Source: Bacillota bacterium (GTDB taxonomy: Bacteria; Bacillota; UBA4882; UBA8346). Taken from it: a DNA stretch of 32,614 nucleotides. Both the position numbers and the translations under genes were made by a program. Under the pieces are notes generated by a model. It ran no database searches and was not told the DNA's origin. It worked only from the letters and a program-made list of their open reading frames with translations. Shown here in pieces: positions 31,444 through 32,614 of the stretch. Location of the stretch: NCBI GenBank assembly GCA_012728785.1, contig JAAYEK010000185.1:1-32614 (forward strand). Direction: 5' to 3'. Numbering within the stretch: position 1 is the first letter of the stretch; every line of letters begins with the position of its first letter.

Positions 31444-32614
31444 TTACCAAGCTTGCTCCACCTTGGCAGCGACCCCCTGTTTCTTTCCGGTACCCCGTTT
31501 ATGGCCGATCAGGTTTTCAACTGCAGGAATTACCACCAGAGTCAATAGGGTTGATGACAAAATACCTCCGATACTTACGATTCCCATCGGCTGGCGAATT
31601 TCCGCCGCCGAAACACCGATCCCCAAGGCCATCGGTAGCATCCCCAAAACGGCTGCTAAATTGGACATAATAATCGCCATTAATTTGGCGGGACAGGCCT
31701 CTAATAATGCTTCTCGCAGTTCCATACCTTCTGACCGCAATTGATTGGTATAGTCTAAAATTAAGATCGTATTATTGACTACCATTCCAACTAACATAAC
31801 AACCGATAACAAGGCAATAACCGATAAAGAAGCTCCGGTAAGGACCAAAGCGACCACCACGCCAATTAAGCAGAGAGGCACTGTAGCTAAGATTAACAAT
31901 GGTTGGCTGAAGTTTTCGACTGTTGCCGCTAATAACATAAAGGTCAAGACAATCGCCAATACAAAGGCAAACGCCATATTTCCCAACATTTCATACATCA
32001 TATCGGCGAATCCGGCCCATTTCAGTTGATACCCGGAGGGTAGTTTCAATTCTTTAACGGCTTCTTCCACTGCTTTGGTGATATCCCCCAGTGCGTATCC
32101 GGGCAAAGTATCCGCGGTAAACTCAATGGCAGTATATTTATCTGTATGCAGAATCTTATTATACCCACTGGTAAATTCCAGCTTGGCAAAGTGGGAGACT
32201 GGAAAAGTACCTTTCCTAGTGTAAACCGGTAAGTTCTGAAGTTCTTCGTAGCTCGGGATGGAGTCTTTATTCAAAACCACTCGGATATCATATTCATTAC
32301 CACCTTCTTTAAATTCGGTAACTACAATGCCTTCCAAGGAAGCCCTGATTAAGACCGCCAAGTCTTGCATGGTGATTCCGGCCTCCGACATCTTGACCCG
32401 ATTAGGAGTGATGGTAATCTCCGGTTTTCCCGGCCTGCTACTGGTGTCGATGTTCATCAAGCCTGGAATTTGTTTAAGTTTAGCCATTAGTAGATCGGTA
32501 TACTTCTCTAAAGTGGTAATATTTTGACCTCTCAGATGAAAGTTGACCGGAGCCGAACTTTTGCTGAATCCCGAAACTGCCGAGACGTGAATCTTAGCAT
32601 TGGGAATATCAGAA
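31444..32614 (-). CDS. RND efflux pump permease, C-terminal part (truncated by window edge)
   Basis: The reading frame is open to the window edge, so about 389 C-terminal residues of a roughly 1030-residue RND permease are seen. The visible part begins in the porter domain (PNAKIHVSAVSGFSKSSAPV, then IDTSSRPGKPEITITPNRVKM). It continues through SFLPGYALGDI-like porter sequence (written here TLPGYALGDI) into the second membrane half: FAFVLAIVLTFMLLAATVENF, LILATVPLCLIGVVVAL, LIGMVV-like MLVGMVVNNTILILDY and MALGIGVSAAEIRQPMGIVSIGG. Such pumps export drugs, metals or lipids using proton motive force. tolC follows after 27 bp; the adaptor gene would be expected beyond the edge. Substrate is unknown. 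Confidence 0.93.
   Translation of the reverse strand, partial: SDIPNAKIHVSAVSGFSKSSAPVNFHLRGQNITTLEKYTDLLMAKLKQIPGLMNIDTSSRPGKPEITITPNRVKMSEAGITMQDLAVLIRASLEGIVVTEFKEGGNEYDIRVVLNKDSIPSYEELQNLPVYTRKGTFPVSHFAKLEFTSGYNKILHTDKYTAIEFTADTLPGYALGDITKAVEEAVKELKLPSGYQLKWAGFADMMYEMLGNMAFAFVLAIVLTFMLLAATVENFSQPLLILATVPLCLIGVVVALVLTGASLSVIALLSVVMLVGMVVNNTILILDYTNQLRSEGMELREALLEACPAKLMAIIMSNLAAVLGMLPMALGIGVSAAEIRQPMGIVSIGGILSSTLLTLVVIPAVENLIGHKRGTGKKQGVAAKVEQAW

Overview
The window looks like chromosomal DNA from an anaerobic, spore-forming, fermentative Firmicute that probably has an outer membrane. Four observations support this. There is a [FeFe]-hydrogenase maturation operon (hydG, hydF, a TM1266-type gene, hydE). 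There is a short Spo0E-like sporulation phosphatase gene at 21818-21991. A TolC-type outer-membrane channel gene follows an RND efflux pump gene at the right edge. Ribosome binding sites (GGAGG type) and sigma-A promoters are of Firmicute style. The exact taxon cannot be fixed from sequence reading alone.

Layout. 1-1660 is an accessory-like region: GC-rich hairpin-forming segments with CTAAC/GTTAG motifs and an imperfect 20-bp inverted repeat surround one AT-rich orphan gene, followed by an AT-rich perfect palindrome and an array of about 11-12 degenerate 21-bp repeats. 1661-4597 carries an orphan PTS IIC (galactitol type) and a secreted GH30 glycosidase. 4736-5758 holds a small soluble protein and a RelE-type toxin-antitoxin pair. 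5794-10450 is the hydrogenase maturation operon on the minus strand, with a structured leader in front of hydG and a hairpin-rich 387-bp gap between hydF and the TM1266-type gene. 10498-14191 holds a CE2-like SGNH esterase, a small membrane protein and a YyaL/DUF255 protein. 14327-15006 is a second toxin-antitoxin pair (AbrB-type antitoxin, RelE-type toxin) with a palindromic operator.

15203-21794 is a coherent catabolic operon on the plus strand: TRAP transporter dctP-dctQ-dctM, mannonate dehydratase uxuA, a mannitol-dehydrogenase-family fructuronate reductase uxuB and a GntR/FCD regulator. It should import a hexuronate-type acid and convert fructuronate to 2-keto-3-deoxygluconate. 22229-27873 (minus strand) is a nucleoside module: Crp/Fnr regulator, methyltransferase, BMP-family binding protein, second Crp/Fnr regulator, second BMP protein, nucleoside hydrolase. 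The regulator/BMP unit is clearly duplicated, and no ABC permease or ATPase lies in the window. 28191-32614 holds a secreted GHL10 (YngK/DUF187) glycosidase-like protein, then TolC and the C-terminal part of an RND pump that runs off the window.

The least explained signals are the hydG leader (terminator-like hairpin whose loop can pair with the hydG Shine-Dalgarno, behind a domain closed by a 6-bp long-range helix), the 21-bp repeat array, and the hairpin-flanked element at the left end.
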